Assembly: GCF_016775705.1 (NCBI RefSeq)
Contig: NZ_CP068760.1
Location: forward strand, 3,224,001-3,288,000
Direction of reading: 5' to 3'
DNA from: Chryseobacterium cucumeris
Lineage (GTDB): Bacteria > Bacteroidota > Bacteroidia > Flavobacteriales > Weeksellaceae
Length of the DNA: 64,000 nt
In this document: positions 8,348 to 15,143 of the stretch, in pieces
Position numbering within the stretch: position 1 is the stretch's first letter
Layout of the letters: each line of letters opens with the position of its first letter
Position numbers and translations under genes: made by a program
Notes under the pieces: model-generated
Told to the model about the DNA's origin: nothing
Seen by the model: the letters and a program-made list of their open reading frames with translations, nothing else
The model's database searches: none

Positions 8348-9028
8348 ATGGAACACTCAAAAATTAAAATCGGAATTGTAGATGATGATCTGCTGTTTGT
8401 ACAGCTTTTGAAAAATTATATTGAAAACAATGGAGATTATCAGGTTGTACTTACCTCAACGGGAGGATATCAGTTTCTTAAAGAAAAGGATTCTGTTTCT
8501 TTAGATATCCTGATTCTGGATCTGAGAATGAGCAACGGTGACGGTCTTGAAGTAATGGCCGAACTGGCTCAAAAAGAAAGTGAAACAAAAATCATTGTTC
8601 TTACCAGCTTCTACCGCTGCTCATTCATGGGGCAGATGCTGAAGCTGGGAGCGCATGCTTTTTTGCCTAAAGAAATTGAACTGGAGGAATTATTATCCGT
8701 TATGAAGTCGGTTTATCATACAGGACATTACTTTTCCAATGATCAGATCGATGTCATGAGAACCCAGCTTTCCAATAAACTTCCGGAGTTTCACGCGTTC
8801 TCCAGAAATGAACTGACAGAGAGGGAAGTTGATGTTTTAAGACTGGTCTGCCAGCAGCTGAGCACCAAAGAAATTGCAGATTCTCTGTTTATTTCACCCA
8901 AAACAGTAGAAACCCACAAGACCAATCTCATGATCAAAACCGGCGTGAAAAATATGGCCGGACTTGTCATTTATGCCGTACAGAATAAGGTAATAGATCC
9001 GGATGAAATTATATTGTTCGATAAATAG
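8348..9028 (+). CDS. Response regulator, NarL/LuxR type
   Basis: The 226-residue protein has an N-terminal receiver domain with acidic residues VDDD near the start, phosphoacceptor Asp58 in LILDLRMS and Lys in FLPKEI. The C-terminal LuxR-type helix-turn-helix is LTEREVDVLRLVCQQLSTKEI followed by ISPKTVETHKTNL. It should bind DNA as a dimer when phosphorylated by the kinase just upstream. Its 3' end faces the end of the reb operon. Control of that operon is a reasonable inference from proximity, not shown by the sequence. Confidence 0.93.
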   Translation: MEHSKIKIGIVDDDLLFVQLLKNYIENNGDYQVVLTSTGGYQFLKEKDSVSLDILILDLRMSNGDGLEVMAELAQKESETKIIVLTSFYRCSFMGQMLKLGAHAFLPKEIELEELLSVMKSVYHTGHYFSNDQIDVMRTQLSNKLPEFHAFSRNELTEREVDVLRLVCQQLSTKEIADSLFISPKTVETHKTNLMIKTGVKNMAGLVIYAVQNKVIDPDEIILFDK

Positions 9029-9030
9029 TC

Positions 9031-9073
9031 TGATCCAAAAAGAATCAGGGAGCACTTCAAAGTACTCCCTGAT
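9031..9073 (-). terminator. Terminator of the reb operon (possibly bidirectional)
   Basis: ATCAGGGAG (9044-9052) pairs with CTCCCTGAT (9065-9073), and an inner ACTT/AAGT extends the stem. On the minus strand the hairpin is followed by a T-rich run (9037-9041 read on the complement). It lies between the convergent response regulator and the last reb gene. Confidence 0.7.
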
Positions 9074-9094
9074 CACAAGAAATCTAAAAAAACA

Positions 9095-9358
9095 CTATAA
9101 TTTAGGATGTAATATTTTAGCAATAGAAACGGCATCTGCCACTGTATCCAGGCTGTAGATCTGGATAACACCCTGTGTAGTGGCTGCCTGACCTAAGATG
9201 TTCTGCTGGTTTTGTGCATTCACTGCATTTTCAAACATAATTCCTGTAGAATGTGCTGCAGATTGATACACGTTGGCTAGTGCCATTGCAGGAGATTCTC
9301 CTACTACTTTTACGTTGGATTGCGTTACCGCGTCTGTGATTTGTTCGTTTACTGGCAT
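9095..9358 (-). CDS. RebB-family R-body structural protein, copy 1 (most 3')
   Basis: The 87-residue protein matches the RebB family: start MPVNEQITDAVTQSNVKV, then GESPAMALANVYQSAAHSTG, the Asn/Gln-rich NAQNQQN stretch, and AATTQGVIQIYSLDT. RebB-type proteins polymerise into R bodies, tightly coiled intracellular ribbons that can unroll. It is the last of five near-identical tandem genes and differs by a slightly longer C-terminus (HPKL). Its leader of about 23 bases before the ATG is shared with the neighbouring copies. A CCGG-N5-CCGG hairpin sits 31 bases upstream of its start. Whether all copies are structural or some regulate assembly cannot be told. Confidence 0.9.
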   Translation of the reverse strand: MPVNEQITDAVTQSNVKVVGESPAMALANVYQSAAHSTGIMFENAVNAQNQQNILGQAATTQGVIQIYSLDTVADAVSIAKILHPKL

Positions 9359-9442
9359 AATGATTATTGTTTATTTGGGTTAAAAACAACCGGAATTCCC
9401 GGTTGTTCGGATAATGGTATTTAAGCTATTCGCAAAAACAAA

Positions 9443-9700
9443 TTAAGGATTAAGGATTTTAGCGATTGAAACTGCATCTGCCACAGTATCCAGGCTGTAA
9501 ATCTGAGCAATACCCTGTGTAGTCGCCGCCTGAGTAACAATGTTTTGCTGGTTCTGGGTATTCACTGCATTTTCAAACAGGATTCCTGTAGAATGGGCCG
9601 CTGATTGATATACGTTGGCCGTCGCCATTGCAGGAGATTCTGCTACTACTTTTACGTTGGATTGCGTTACCGCGTCTGTGATTTGTTCGTTTACTGGCAT
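9443..9700 (-). CDS. RebB-family R-body structural protein, copy 2
   Basis: This 85-residue paralogue is nearly identical to copies 1 and 3. Differences cluster at a few positions (VVAESPAMATANVYQ, ILFENAVNTQNQQNIVTQ). The conserved Asn/Gln-rich centre and hydrophobic ends suit a self-assembling helical subunit. The gap to copy 1 is 84 bp and carries a strong hairpin (9385-9407). The sequence shows repeated duplication of a whole gene-plus-leader unit. Different copies may mix in one ribbon, as several Reb proteins are needed for R bodies in Caedibacter. Confidence 0.9.
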   Translation of the reverse strand: MPVNEQITDAVTQSNVKVVAESPAMATANVYQSAAHSTGILFENAVNTQNQQNIVTQAATTQGIAQIYSLDTVADAVSIAKILNP

Positions 9701-9783
9701 AATGATTATTGTTTATTTGGGTTAAAATTACCGGGTTTTCCGGCTGTTCGGATAATTGATTATAATAGTTTCGTAAAAAGTGA

Positions 9784-10041
9784 TTACGGTTTAAGGATTT
9801 TAGCAATAGAAACCGCATCTGCTATCGTATCCAGACTGTAAATTTGAGTTACTCCCTGTGTAGTCGCTGCCTGGGTAACAATATTTTGCTGGTTTTGAGT
9901 GTTGATTGCATTTTCAAACATAATTCCTGTAGAATGTGCTGCTGACTGATATACGTTACTTAGAGCCATTGCAGGAGATTCTGCTACTACTTTTACGTTG
10001 GATTGCGTTACTGCGTCTGTGATTTTTTCGTTTACTGGCAT
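9784..10041 (-). CDS. RebB-family R-body structural protein, copy 3
   Basis: This 85-residue RebB paralogue starts MPVNEKITDAVTQSNV, with Lys where the other copies have Gln. It carries ALSNVYQSAAHSTG and ends SIAKILKP. The upstream leader matches copies 1 and 2 with small changes. It is followed by an 83-bp spacer with the conserved CCGG-N5-CCGG motif at 9731-9743. The role is as for the other copies. The high identity between neighbours but retained differences suggests purifying selection rather than very recent duplication. Confidence 0.9.
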   Translation of the reverse strand: MPVNEKITDAVTQSNVKVVAESPAMALSNVYQSAAHSTGIMFENAINTQNQQNIVTQAATTQGVTQIYSLDTIADAVSIAKILKP

Positions 10042-10118
10042 AATGATTATTGTTTATTTTGATTAAAATTACCGGGTTTTCCGGCGGGTTAATTTATTTT
10101 GCGGTAGGCAAAATCTGA

Positions 10119-10376
10119 TTAAGGTTTAAGAATTTTAGCAATAGAAAGCGCATCAGCGATGGTATCTTTGCTGTAGATTTGAGTTACACCCTGTGTAGTG
10201 GCTGCCTGGGTAACAATATTATGCTGATTTTGAGCGTTGGTCGCATTTTCAAACATAATTCCTGTAGAATGTGCAGCAGATTGATACACATTACTTAACG
10301 CCATTGCAGGAGATTCTGCCACTACTTTTACGTTAGACTGCGTTACCGCGTCTGTGATTTGTTCATTAACTGGCAT
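10119..10376 (-). CDS. RebB-family R-body structural protein, copy 4
   Basis: This 85-residue RebB paralogue is the most diverged in its central and C-terminal parts (ENATNAQNQHNIVTQ, IYSKDTIADALSIAKILKP). The basic YSKDT in place of YSLDT is unique to this copy. Its leader is shortened relative to copies 1-3. The spacer to copy 3 is 77 bp with CCGG-N5-CCGG at 10072-10084. The altered charge could reflect a specialised position in the ribbon or a minor subunit, but this is speculative. Confidence 0.9.
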   Translation of the reverse strand: MPVNEQITDAVTQSNVKVVAESPAMALSNVYQSAAHSTGIMFENATNAQNQHNIVTQAATTQGVTQIYSKDTIADALSIAKILKP

Positions 10377-10450
10377 AATGATGATTTATTGGGTTAAAAA
10401 CAACCGGGCTTTCCGGCTGAGATGATTATTTTTATCAAAAAGTTTAAAAA

Positions 10451-10708
10451 TTAAGGCTTAAGAATCTTAGCCATAGATACTGCGTCTGCTACAGTGTCCA
10501 GGCTATAGATCTGCAGGATTCCCTGAGTGGTTGCCGCCTGGCCTAAAATATTCTGCTGATTTTGCGTGTTTACCGCATTTTCAAACATGATTCCTGTAGA
10601 ATGGGCTGCAGATTGATACACGTTGGCTAGTGCCATTGCAGGAGATTCTCCTACTACTTTTACGTTCGATTGTGTTACTGCGTCTGTGATTTGTTCATTA
10701 ACTGGCAT
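10451..10708 (-). CDS. RebB-family R-body structural protein, copy 5 (most 5')
   Basis: This is the first of the five tandem genes in transcription order, 85 residues. It resembles copy 1 (GESPAMALANVYQ, NILGQAATTQGI) more than the copies in between. Its upstream sequence differs from the internal copies: the CCGG hairpin is missing and replaced by GAGAT-CGG-ATCTC. It is separated by about 460 bp from the next gene upstream, so it may have its own promoter as well as read-through from the accessory genes. Confidence 0.9.
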   Translation of the reverse strand: MPVNEQITDAVTQSNVKVVGESPAMALANVYQSAAHSTGIMFENAVNTQNQQNILGQAATTQGILQIYSLDTVADAVSMAKILKP

Positions 10709-11170
10709 AATTGTAATTGTTTTTTTGAGATCGGATCTCGGTTAATAAATTATTGAGATAAACTAGTTTATGTCTGGGTTTTAAACTCACCACAGATCCT
10801 GCAGATCAATGCGTTTCAAAAACATTGGTATAGACAGGTTATGAATAAATTGGCTCTGAAGGGTGGCTCTGAATACAATGGCAGAAACCCCTGTCTGTAA
10901 AATCTGCGCGAGTTTAAAGCATATTTTTTCTAAAAAGGATGCGGTCTTATTTTTAATATCTGTCTTAAAAATAAATTCCTGCTGAAGGTATGCTGTCAAT
11001 GTCGGATTCCTTTGGGCTAACGATGGATTCTGAATGATTGTTTTTGTACATCGACAGCATCTGAAAGGCGGTGCAAAAATAAATGTTGACCTGATTGTAT
11101 ATATGCTGAGGGCACCGGATTTCATCTTTGCAGAGAAATAAACCGCATCCGTAGTTGTGTGGAATAGGAA
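10709..11170. other. 462-bp spacer inside the reb locus, no convincing gene
   Basis: This stretch holds a 12-bp perfect palindrome TAAACTAGTTTA (10759-10770), a short stem GAGAT-CGG-ATCTC (10727-10739), and an exact TAnnTTTG box on the minus strand (TATTTTTG, 11081 to 11074). That box could start a transcript with a leader of about 360 nt for the five-copy array. A 112-codon minus-strand frame here has no family features and is treated as non-coding. Confidence 0.5.
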
Positions 11171-11398
11171 TTAGAAACGCTGTTTTCTAAATGACTCCAA
11201 TTCCTTTATTTTTATATTTTTGGAACTCATTTTTTTTAATCCCATCACATAATGGCTGATCCCGGTCATAGCATTCCGTTGCTGATTCAATGCAGAATTG
11301 ATTTGCATCTGTCCGGTGGAATGTGCGCTTACCTGTGCGGAAATAGCCTGAGGTACTGCGGTAGACATTCCGGTAATGATTGTATCAATTTCGTTCAT
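11171..11398 (-). CDS. Small RebB-like protein
   Basis: The 75-residue protein shares the RebB core pattern in shortened form: VPQAISAQVSAHSTGQMQINSALNQQRNAMTG parallels the AAHSTG...NAQNQQN region of the tandem copies. It lacks the standard N-terminus and ends in a basic tail (KIKELESFRKQRF). It sits between the coiled-coil protein gene and the five-copy array in the same orientation. It may be a minor ribbon subunit, a cap, or a linker. Family assignment rests on motif resemblance and context. Confidence 0.65.
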   Translation of the reverse strand: MNEIDTIITGMSTAVPQAISAQVSAHSTGQMQINSALNQQRNAMTGISHYVMGLKKMSSKNIKIKELESFRKQRF

Positions 11399-11418
11399 AT
11401 TAATTCGTTTTGGTGGTT

Positions 11419-11799
11419 CTAAGGTTTGATATTACCCAATCTTGTATTCAGCTTATTCATCCGCTCCATTATTTTAAGTTCTTTCTCTTTTACCTTTGCT
11501 GTAGAGGCTTCCTGCAGCTTTTTCAGCTGTTCTTCATAATTCATGACAGGGGTTTCAGGTGGTGGAGCAGCAACAGGAGCAGGAGCTGCTTCATGCTGTT
11601 TTACAGCTTCTTCCAGTTTTTCCAGGAGAGGAGCAAGAGACTTCATGGTCTCTTTGACAGCTTTGTCCCTGATATAGCTGATAATTTCATCTTCATGTCT
11701 TAAAACAAAAGGCATGATTTCTTTTTCAACCATTTCAGGTTCTGTCACAGGCACAGGCGGCCTGGGAGCGGTAGTTTTCTTACGGGTTCTTCTGCGCAT
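11419..11799 (-). CDS. R-body locus coiled-coil protein, unknown family
   Basis: The 126-residue protein has a strongly basic N-terminus (MRRRTRKKT), an Ala/Pro-rich linker around residues 70-90 (APAPVAAPPPETPV) and two charged helical stretches. The second (YEEQLKKLQEASTAKVKEKELKIMERM) has coiled-coil heptad character. I do not recognise a family. It is 20 bp from the small RebB-like gene and 41 bp from the preceding gene, so it belongs to the same transcript. A scaffold or assembly role is an inference from composition and position only. Confidence 0.7.
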   Translation of the reverse strand: MRRRTRKKTTAPRPPVPVTEPEMVEKEIMPFVLRHEDEIISYIRDKAVKETMKSLAPLLEKLEEAVKQHEAAPAPVAAPPPETPVMNYEEQLKKLQEASTAKVKEKELKIMERMNKLNTRLGNIKP

Positions 11800-11840
11800 A
11801 CTTATTGTTTTATACTATTGTAAAAAAAGAAAAAGTCTTG

Positions 11841-12668
11841 TTACAGCAGATAGTTAATAAATGCAGAAGCAGATTTCCAATCCCGGTTGAGGTCTTTTAC
11901 AACGTTGTAACCTGTAATTTCTAAAGCAATACATGCAGAGATAGCGCTGGCAGTCAGTATTTCTTTTAACTGATGCGGAGGAAGGGTCAGGATATAATCA
12001 TCCGGAATAATCAGAGATTTACTGCCGGATGGGACTTCGTTTACTATGATACTCAGGATTTCCTGAAAATAATGGGCAATCAGCTTGGAGGCCTGAAATT
12101 CCAGTTCTCTTTTTAATGCCACCATTTCATCCTGGGTAACCAGATCGGAAATGGCACTTACATCCACATCATGCACGGAGTACTGAGCTTCACCCGTATT
12201 GGAAGGTGTGATCGTAATATCTGCTTTCAGTACACATTTTGATCTTTCCAGATTGATCGTGAGAAGTTTTGAATCATAATCAGGAACTGCAATTTCGTTC
12301 AGGGTGGTAAGAGGCAGGATTCTTATATTGCAGTAAAATACCTTTGGATCATCCAGCTTGACCATGATCACGGCAATTCCTGTCGATTTATCTTTAGGTT
12401 CCACTACAAAAGACTGAAAATGGTTGTACCTTTTGCCTCCTCTGCCGATGCAGTTAACCAGTCGTAAAGACGGCTGAATATTAATGTCTGATGTCTGAAG
12501 ATTAAATACAAATCGTTCCGAATTGTGCTCCGTCTTTTTAGGTTCTGAACTTTTGGTGTCCAGATAACTGATTTCATTGCTTTTGAGCAGATAAAGTCTT
12601 TCATTTAAATCATCTAAGCTTTCCAGATTTAAAATTTTGGCGGGTTTGGTTACTGAGGAATAATTCAT
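11841..12668 (-). CDS. R-body locus protein of 275 residues, unknown function
   Basis: This is the largest protein of the reb operon. It has no signal peptide or membrane helices. Residues 45-170 look beta-rich (RFVFNLQTSDINIQPSLRLV, GIAVIMVKLDDPKVFYCNIR). The C-terminal third is helical and contains YFQEILSIIVNEVPSG. Its ATG overlaps the stop of the preceding 62-codon gene by four bases, so translation is coupled. No catalytic motif is seen. It could be an assembly factor or a non-ribbon component, and is a good marker for finding related loci. Confidence 0.75.
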   Translation of the reverse strand: MNYSSVTKPAKILNLESLDDLNERLYLLKSNEISYLDTKSSEPKKTEHNSERFVFNLQTSDINIQPSLRLVNCIGRGGKRYNHFQSFVVEPKDKSTGIAVIMVKLDDPKVFYCNIRILPLTTLNEIAVPDYDSKLLTINLERSKCVLKADITITPSNTGEAQYSVHDVDVSAISDLVTQDEMVALKRELEFQASKLIAHYFQEILSIIVNEVPSGSKSLIIPDDYILTLPPHQLKEILTASAISACIALEITGYNVVKDLNRDWKSASAFINYLL

Positions 12669-12853
12669 CTTTTATTTATTTTAATTTTTTCAATGAGCTG
12701 GGCTATTATTGTTTTTTTCTTGGGATCACCTTCAGTTTCGACCGAAGGAATTACCGCTTCTTTGATCTCCGGTTTTACAAGTGGCTGTGTCAGTTTAACC
12801 GACTTTAATACTAATTTTCCCCCATGATCAGCCGTGATAAAGCTTCTTCTCAT
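12665..12853 (-). CDS. Small basic protein of the R-body locus
   Basis: The 62-residue, Lys/Val-rich protein starts MRRSFITADHGGKLVLKSVK and ends in a basic helix (KKKTIIAQLIEKIKINKR). No family is recognised. It is supported as a real gene by its four-base overlap with the downstream 275-residue gene, a 38-bp gap from the upstream gene, and the continuous operon. Its charge suggests binding to an acidic partner such as the Glu/Asp-rich tail of the 171-residue protein upstream; this is speculation. Confidence 0.6.
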   Translation of the reverse strand: MRRSFITADHGGKLVLKSVKLTQPLVKPEIKEAVIPSVETEGDPKKKTIIAQLIEKIKINKR

Positions 12854-12891
12854 ACTTTCTTTTTCTGAAGAGGTCTCTTCCGGAACCGGAT

Positions 12892-13407
12892 CTACCCGTT
12901 TTTTTTTTCGGGATCTTCATCTTCAGAGGAAACTTCCGTATAGGATGGGGGAGAAGGAAGTGCTTCTGAGACTGGAAGCGCGTTGACATTATAAATTGTA
13001 TTGGAAATTTTAGCCTTTACTTCAGCATAATCACTTACCATTTTGAATAAGTCTTTCATCATTTCATTGCCTTTTCCTGCATCCTGGCCCTGAATATTTT
13101 CAGCCATCTGAACAGAAGTTTCTTTACTCCCCGGCGCCGGCCCGAAAGTGGTTCCATAGGTCAGTAGATTATTGGCCAGTCTGCTCAATGCAATAAGACC
13201 TACCTGCTCAAATCCTTTTAAGAAAGACTGTAAATCCTGAACCATCATCCCTGTAGACTGTTCTATCATTACTTTGGTTACTCCGGTCATTGGAGGAGCT
13301 TTAGGCGGAGCCAGTACCTCACTGTTCACAAATACTACAGCTTTCTCCGCCGGAGTGGTAGCATTGGCCGCCTGGGATTGTTGGGTTTCACTGTTGTTTT
13401 CACTCAT
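12892..13407 (-). CDS. R-body locus protein with RebB-like core, 171 residues
   Basis: The N-terminus is Gln/Ala/Thr-rich and disordered-looking. The middle (MIEQSTGMMVQDLQSFLKGF then VGLIALSRLANNLL) is helical and recalls the STG-containing amphipathic segment of RebB proteins. The C-terminus is Pro/Ser-rich and acidic (SSEDEDPEKKNG). It lies 17 bp after the first RebB-like gene of the operon. I infer a structural or assembly partner for the ribbon. It is larger than RebB, and could be the equivalent of the larger Reb components in other organisms, which I cannot test here. Confidence 0.7.
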   Translation of the reverse strand: MSENNSETQQSQAANATTPAEKAVVFVNSEVLAPPKAPPMTGVTKVMIEQSTGMMVQDLQSFLKGFEQVGLIALSRLANNLLTYGTTFGPAPGSKETSVQMAENIQGQDAGKGNEMMKDLFKMVSDYAEVKAKISNTIYNVNALPVSEALPSPPSYTEVSSEDEDPEKKNG

Positions 13408-13424
13408 GATGGTAAGGTTTTAAA

Positions 13425-13640
13425 TTATCCTTTTAAAATTTTAATGGCATCTGCAACAATCGCAGGGTTGAGCTGGTTCAAGTTCTGCTGGTTTGTCACA
13501 GAATTCTGAATGGAAATTCCACTGGCATGCGTGGCCATCTGGTAAAGCATACTCATAGCCTGTGCGGGAGACTCACCAAGTACGGTAACGTTAGTCTGCG
13601 TTACTGCATCTGTAGTCTGGGTGTTTACTGTTTCTGCCAT
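13425..13640 (-). CDS. RebB-family protein, first gene of the reb operon
   Basis: The 71-residue protein aligns with the tandem RebB copies: TDAVTQTNVTVLGESPAQAMSMLYQ matches TDAVTQSNVKVVGESPAMALANVYQ, followed by THASGISIQNSVTNQQN. It lacks the AATTQG segment and so is shorter. It is the most upstream gene of the locus. Its divergence from the five-copy group suggests a distinct role, perhaps nucleation or capping of the ribbon. Confidence 0.85.
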   Translation of the reverse strand: MAETVNTQTTDAVTQTNVTVLGESPAQAMSMLYQMATHASGISIQNSVTNQQNLNQLNPAIVADAIKILKG

Positions 13641-13769
13641 ATTCTGGTTTTAATGGGTTACTATTTTTTAAACTAAATGTTGACTATGAGATTGTTGATC
13701 TCTTTGTCTGATACAAATTTCAGCAATCAGAATAAATCTTCATTAAGGGAAAAAACGGAATTTTAAAAA

Positions 13770-13787
13770 ATAAGGGAATTCTCTTAT
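13770..13787. promoter_or_regulatory. Near-palindrome upstream of the reb operon
   Basis: ATAAGGGAATTCTCTTAT is an 18-bp palindrome with one mismatched pair. It lies 130-147 bp before the first reb gene, and a further half-site TAAGGGAA occurs at 13744-13751. It is a candidate binding site for a dimeric regulator, such as the NarL-type protein at 8348. Confidence 0.35.
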
Positions 13788-13921
13788 GGGTGAATTTTTA
13801 ATCAAGAGTCTTTATTATAGTTAAGCGTTTACATAGTTAAATAAACAAATACATCGTCTGGGAATACGGGTAAACCCTGAATTTCTGAAAATGGGTTTTT
13901 CCCCTTTAACGAGTCAGAATG

Positions 13922-13933
13922 TTTCCGCGGAAA
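13922..13933. promoter_or_regulatory. Perfect 12-bp palindrome before the orphan gene
   Basis: TTTCCGCGGAAA is fully palindromic and lies 65-76 bp upstream of the start at 13998. The remaining divergent spacer (13641-13997) also holds a GGGTAAACCC hairpin near 13869. No exact TAnnTTTG box was found. Confidence 0.35.
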
Positions 13934-13997
13934 TTTGTGTTATTAATATTGGTGTAAACTCCAGAAATCAAATAAATAACCTTAAATAAAAACTATT

Positions 13998-15077
13998 ATG
14001 AGCATTATAGGAAAATACAACAATTTGTTTTTCAGTGCAAAAGGAACAAATAACAAAGCTAAGATAGGAGTCAGGCTGAAAAACGGACAGATAAAAATAA
14101 TGACTGTGAGAGAAGTTTTCAATACCTATTTCATCGGAAACAGGGAAAGCGAAAGAAAGATGCTGGAAACCCTGGAACTGATGGGAGGAGATATAAAAGA
14201 TATCATTCTGGTACTTGATATTTATAATGCAGATTATCTATCTGAAGGAGACTATAAATTCAACCATGATCAATGGGAAAGTGACAAATATGAAAAAGAA
14301 AGAAAGGAAAAGTACGGGGATGTCAGTGAAAAGGAGAGATATGAAGTTAATATCATTATGAATGCCAAGGTCGTTACAGCTTCCGTATATCGGGATCTGC
14401 AGCAATTGTTTTTTATCAAAAAATTTCATGAAAGGAGATGGGATAAGGGAAGTAAAAGTAAAGAATTTATGAGGCAAAGACTTGATTTATTGAGAAATGA
14501 AACACAAGGCACTCCTGATCTCCAGACGATGAAATTCTACAGAACAATGGGAGAAACAGAGTTTAAAGGAATAAGTGAATGGGCAGAAAAATATAGGGCA
14601 GAGGGCGGAAATATAAAAACTGATCTTACTTTCAATCATGAAATAATGAATACAAAGGTATTTGACAACGATAATATACCGAATGAGATACCCGTTCGTC
14701 ATCATTTGGGCGGATACAGCCAGGCCAGATGGTATGCGAGACCTGACAGGCATCAGTTTAAATTTCTCGTACAGTTTGTATTGAATAAGAACGCTAAAGG
14801 ATTCTTAGGAAATCCGGAGCAGTTAGTTTTACAAAGAACATCAAAGAATACTAATTCAGCGGTAGCAAAAATTAAATCATGGTTTGAAGACAACGGAATA
14901 TTGGTTGAAGAAATAAGTAATAGTGAAGGACAAAAAGCAGGCAGAATAGGTCTTAAAAATGAAGATAAGGAAGGGGAAGGATTAAGTATTTCGTTAGGTG
15001 AGAGCAGAGATACTCAGGAAATATTTCAAAGTTTGCTCAGCAGAATACGCCTTATTGAAGTAATTAATCCGGAATAG
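13998..15077 (+). CDS. Orphan 359-residue protein divergent from the reb operon
   Basis: I do not recognise this protein. It is hydrophilic, rich in Lys, Glu, Arg and Asn, with no signal peptide or membrane helix. The middle (about residues 140-215) is strongly helical and basic (FHERRWDKGSKSKEFMRQRL). The C-terminal half contains NEIPVRHHLGGYSQARWYARP and a possible globular domain from 240 to 359. Its ATG follows an A-rich leader. A clear terminator ends it at 15099-15134, so it is a single-gene unit. It shares the 357-bp control region with the reb operon and may be co-regulated. Function cannot be proposed. Confidence 0.8.
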   Translation: MSIIGKYNNLFFSAKGTNNKAKIGVRLKNGQIKIMTVREVFNTYFIGNRESERKMLETLELMGGDIKDIILVLDIYNADYLSEGDYKFNHDQWESDKYEKERKEKYGDVSEKERYEVNIIMNAKVVTASVYRDLQQLFFIKKFHERRWDKGSKSKEFMRQRLDLLRNETQGTPDLQTMKFYRTMGETEFKGISEWAEKYRAEGGNIKTDLTFNHEIMNTKVFDNDNIPNEIPVRHHLGGYSQARWYARPDRHQFKFLVQFVLNKNAKGFLGNPEQLVLQRTSKNTNSAVAKIKSWFEDNGILVEEISNSEGQKAGRIGLKNEDKEGEGLSISLGESRDTQEIFQSLLSRIRLIEVINPE

Positions 15078-15098
15078 ATTTTTCAGAATTAATATATT

Positions 15099-15134
15099 AA
15101 AAGACAGCCCTTTCAATAAAAGGCTGTCTTTTTA
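15099..15134. terminator. Bidirectional terminator
   Basis: AAAAGACAGCC (15099-15109) pairs perfectly with GGCTGTCTTTT (15122-15132). A/T runs on both sides serve the convergent genes ending at 15077 and 15144. Confidence 0.88.
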
Positions 15135-15143
15135 ATAAACAGA

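Larger units (their letters stand above)
9095..10735 (-). repeat. Tandem array of five reb genes with conserved spacers
   Basis: The array consists of five units of about 332-348 bp, each a leader plus an 85-87 codon gene. At all four internal junctions a CCGG-N5-CCGG motif occurs 27-31 bases upstream of the next start and 35-41 bases after the previous stop (9390-9402, 9731-9743, 10072-10084, 10404-10416). At the first junction it extends to a perfect 9-bp stem, AACAACCGG with CCGGTTGTT. Confidence 0.85.

Noticed and set aside
9605..9841. Open frame antisense to the reb array
   Set aside because: Shadow of the conserved coding strand, with no family features of its own.
10787..11125. 112-codon minus-strand open frame inside the reb locus
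   Set aside because: Odd composition (Cys/Arg/Phe-rich start), no RebB features and no fit to the operon spacing. It reads like extragenic repeat sequence.
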